Positions 6,284 to 7,979 of a stretch of DNA of 7,979 bases are shown here, piece by piece. Origin of the DNA: Deltaproteobacteria bacterium (lineage in GTDB: Bacteria; Desulfobacterota; Binatia; Bin18); the NCBI GenBank assembly GCA_016200595.1, contig JACQEL010000064.1:1-7979 (forward strand), read 5' to 3'. A program made the translations under genes and the position numbers. The notes beneath the pieces are model-generated. The model was not told the DNA's origin. It was given only the letters and a program-made list of their open reading frames with translations, and searched no databases. The number at the start of each line of letters is the position of its first letter. Position 1 is the stretch's first letter.

Positions 6284-7762
6284 TCAACGGGTGGCCAGAG
6301 CTCGACGGTAGAGATCTTCATAACGGGCGGCCGACCGCTCCCAAGAAAAGTCCTGAATCATGGCGTTCCGCATCAAGCGCTGCCATGGCTGCCGATCAGC
6401 AAATACCCGTTGCGATGCGCGCACTGCCTCAACCAAGGCCTCGGCTCTGGGCTCTTGGAACACAAAGCCCGTCCCCTGGCCGCTCGCGGAGTCAAAGGGC
6501 ATGACCGTATCCCTCAGGCCGCCAGTCGCCCGCACGATTGGGATAGTGCCATACCGCAAGCTGTACAGTTGGGTTAACCCACACGGCTCGTAGCGGGAGG
6601 GCATCAGCAAGCAATCGCTCCCACCTTGGATTTGATGAGCCAAGGTATCATTGAAGCCCAGCCGCACGCCCACCTGTTGGGGATAGCGCCGTCCTAAATC
6701 GGTGAAGCGCCGCTCATACCGTGCCTCACCCGAACCCAAGACTACCAGGCGCAGACCAAGCGTGAGCAGCGGATCGATAGCATCAGCCACTACATCCACG
6801 CCCTTTTGCTCAACGAAGCGCGAAATCAAACTCACCAGCGGCGTCTCCAGATCCTCGGGCATCTCGTAGGTGCGGAGCAGCGCACGCTTGCACACCGCCT
6901 TGCTACTGAGATCCGTGACGCTATAGTGCGCCGGCAGCACCGGATCAGTCTCCGGGTTCCACCCTTGATAATCAACGCCGTTCAGAATACCGGTCAGCAC
7001 CTCACGGCGTTCGCGTAAGAGCCCATCCAGTCCGAAGCCGAACTCCGGCGTACAAATTTCTTCCGCATAGGTCGGACTGACCGTCGAAAGCTGCTCGGCA
7101 TAGGACAACCCCGCCTTCATGAAATTCATCAGACCGAAGAACTCCACTCCAGCCACTTGAAAGAGCGATAAGGGCAAGCCGGTGATGCCAAACACCCAGG
7201 CGGGAAACCACCCTTGGTACGCCAGGTTGTGGATGGTGAACAGCGTCGCCGCGGCCGAGACCCGAGCGTCCAACCCGGGAAGAAAACGGAGAAAGGCGGG
7301 CACTAACGCTGTGTGCCAATCGTGGCAGTGAAAGACGTGCGGAAACCAGGTGAGGCGCTCCGCCAGCGCCAAAGCGGCACGACAGAAGAAAATAAAGCGC
7401 TGCGCGTTGTCGGGATAATCACCGGTCGCATTACCATAGAGGCCCGGACGAGCAAAATAGTCAGCCTGTTCGATAAAATAGACAGGTACGTCCGGCAGTC
7501 CCTCGCGTCCAGGAAAAGACCCCTGCCACACCCGCGCCGTTCTGCGACCGGTGACTAAGGGGACTGAGAGATCGCCCACGACCTCGGTCAAAGACCACCC
7601 CCCGTCACGCACCGCTTGATATAGCGGCATGACCAGGCGTACGTCGTGCCCGAGCTCAGTTAATACCTGAGCCAGGGCTCCGGTCATGTCACCAAGACCA
7701 CCGGTACGGGCAAAAGGGGTCACTTCGGCAGTCACAAATAGTACGCGCAGATGCTCCTCCAC
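6284..7762 (-). CDS. glgA: Glycogen synthase, ADP-glucose type (GT5)
   Basis: GlgA transfers glucose from ADP-glucose to the non-reducing end of an alpha-1,4-glucan in the cytoplasm. The 492-residue protein is full length for bacterial GlgA (about 475-500) and has both Rossmann-like GT-B domains. Visible motifs are ARTGGLGD (18-25), HCHDWHTALVPAFLR (145-159), TIHNLAYQGWFP (176-187), NGVDYQGWNP (261-270), SRFVEQKG (314-321) with R315 and K320, and PSRYEPCGLTQLYSLRYGT (388-406) with E392. The usual KTGGL lysine that contacts ADP-glucose is arginine here (R19). The start is GTG at 7762: a good Shine-Dalgarno, AGGAAAGGA (7778-7770), lies 7 nt upstream, and the residues that follow (LRVLFVTAEVTPFA) match the family start. 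It begins 19 nt after the LapA-like gene and is followed by a 280-bp gap before the GH57 gene. Confidence 0.93.
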   Translation of the reverse strand: MEEHLRVLFVTAEVTPFARTGGLGDMTGALAQVLTELGHDVRLVMPLYQAVRDGGWSLTEVVGDLSVPLVTGRRTARVWQGSFPGREGLPDVPVYFIEQADYFARPGLYGNATGDYPDNAQRFIFFCRAALALAERLTWFPHVFHCHDWHTALVPAFLRFLPGLDARVSAAATLFTIHNLAYQGWFPAWVFGITGLPLSLFQVAGVEFFGLMNFMKAGLSYAEQLSTVSPTYAEEICTPEFGFGLDGLLRERREVLTGILNGVDYQGWNPETDPVLPAHYSVTDLSSKAVCKRALLRTYEMPEDLETPLVSLISRFVEQKGVDVVADAIDPLLTLGLRLVVLGSGEARYERRFTDLGRRYPQQVGVRLGFNDTLAHQIQGGSDCLLMPSRYEPCGLTQLYSLRYGTIPIVRATGGLRDTVMPFDSASGQGTGFVFQEPRAEALVEAVRASQRVFADRQPWQRLMRNAMIQDFSWERSAARYEDLYRRALATR

Positions 7763-7769
7763 AGATCAT

Positions 7770-7778
7770 TCCTTTCCT
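7770..7778 (-). promoter_or_regulatory. Ribosome binding site of glgA
   Basis: AGGAAAGGA on the minus strand ends 7 nt before the GTG at 7762-7760. It supports GTG as the glgA start. An ATG at 7769-7767 is closer to this site but is out of frame with glgA. Confidence 0.7.
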
Positions 7779-7781
7779 GGC

Positions 7782-7979
7782 TTACCACCACCAATTCTTC
7801 TGGGTCTTTGCGAGTGCAGTTGTCGTGGGCGGCGTCGGTGGCTGACGTTTGCGGGCCCGTCGTTGATCGGTCCAGAACAACAGCGAGCCTACGAGTATCC
7901 CAGCAGCAAAGGCCACAAATACCGCCACTGACGCCGGGGCGGAGATTTCCCACCAGAACAGATGAACGCCGACTGGCTC
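7782..7979 (-). CDS. LapA/DUF1049-like membrane protein, C-terminal 65 residues (runs off right edge)
   Basis: On the minus strand a frame open from the window edge ends at a TAA at 7784-7782, giving 65 residues. It starts HLFWWEISAPASVAV (residues 6-20), continues as one hydrophobic helix (about 15-36, VFVAFAAGILVGSLLFW) and then turns strongly basic (DQRRARKRQ) before a proline/threonine-rich tail ending in NWWW. The order of a short beta-like segment with FWWE, a glycine-containing membrane helix and a basic cytoplasmic tail is that of LapA/DUF1049 proteins. These are small inner-membrane proteins, some linked to lipopolysaccharide assembly. The stop is only 19 nt before glgA, so the two are probably in one transcript; a functional link to glycogen is not evident. 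The N-terminus is outside the window. The gene could instead be another small membrane protein with a similar layout. Confidence 0.62.
   Translation of the reverse strand, partial: EPVGVHLFWWEISAPASVAVFVAFAAGILVGSLLFWTDQRRARKRQPPTPPTTTALAKTQKNWWW

Noticed and set aside
7732..7953. A 73-codon minus-strand frame overlapping the start of glgA
   Set aside because: It is out of frame with both glgA and the LapA-like gene and has no recognisable features; the LapA-like frame explains the region better.

Overview
The window looks like bacterial chromosomal DNA of moderately high GC. The right-hand gene ends in a LapA/DUF1049-like membrane segment, which hints at a Gram-negative cell plan. The mix of a GH57 branching enzyme, short palindromic TGTCAT...ATGACA intergenic elements and IS1380-like plus IS701/IS4-like insertion sequences is typical of environmental lineages such as Deltaproteobacteria, NC10, Tectomicrobia or Chloroflexi. 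I cannot fix the taxon from this sequence.

Left part (1-3075) is an accessory, mobile-element-rich stretch. It starts with the first 120 codons of an unrecognised minus-strand gene that runs off the left edge. Next is a decayed, internally deleted IS1380-family element (about 471-1572), bounded by matching terminal inverted repeats, whose transposase has lost its catalytic core and carries frameshifts. Its right end abuts, and supplies an ATG to, the 3' half of a DUF5615/PIN-like gene (1568-1804). Then comes an apparently intact 1.12-kb IS (1952-3075) with perfect 13-bp terminal repeats and a 357-residue DDE transposase.

Right part (3138-7979) is a minus-strand glycogen (alpha-glucan) biosynthesis cluster, read right to left: a LapA-like membrane protein (partial), glgA (ADP-glucose-dependent synthase), a GH57 alpha-1,4-glucan branching enzyme, and glgC (glucose-1-phosphate adenylyltransferase). 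LapA-like and glgA are 19 nt apart, and GH57 and glgC are 14 nt apart, so these pairs are probably co-transcribed. Between glgA and the GH57 gene is a nested inverted-repeat element of up to 190 bp.

GlgC should make ADP-glucose, GlgA polymerise it, and the GH57 enzyme branch the chain. However, glgC is broken by an internal deletion with a frameshift just before its YWRDVGT motif, and an IS sits 62 bp beyond its 3' end. The pathway encoded here therefore looks incomplete unless another glgC exists elsewhere. I see no CRISPR array, RNA gene or convincing new multi-gene system. The most noteworthy items are the glgC lesion, the IS1380/DUF5615 junction, the nested palindromic element and the unassigned gene at the left edge.
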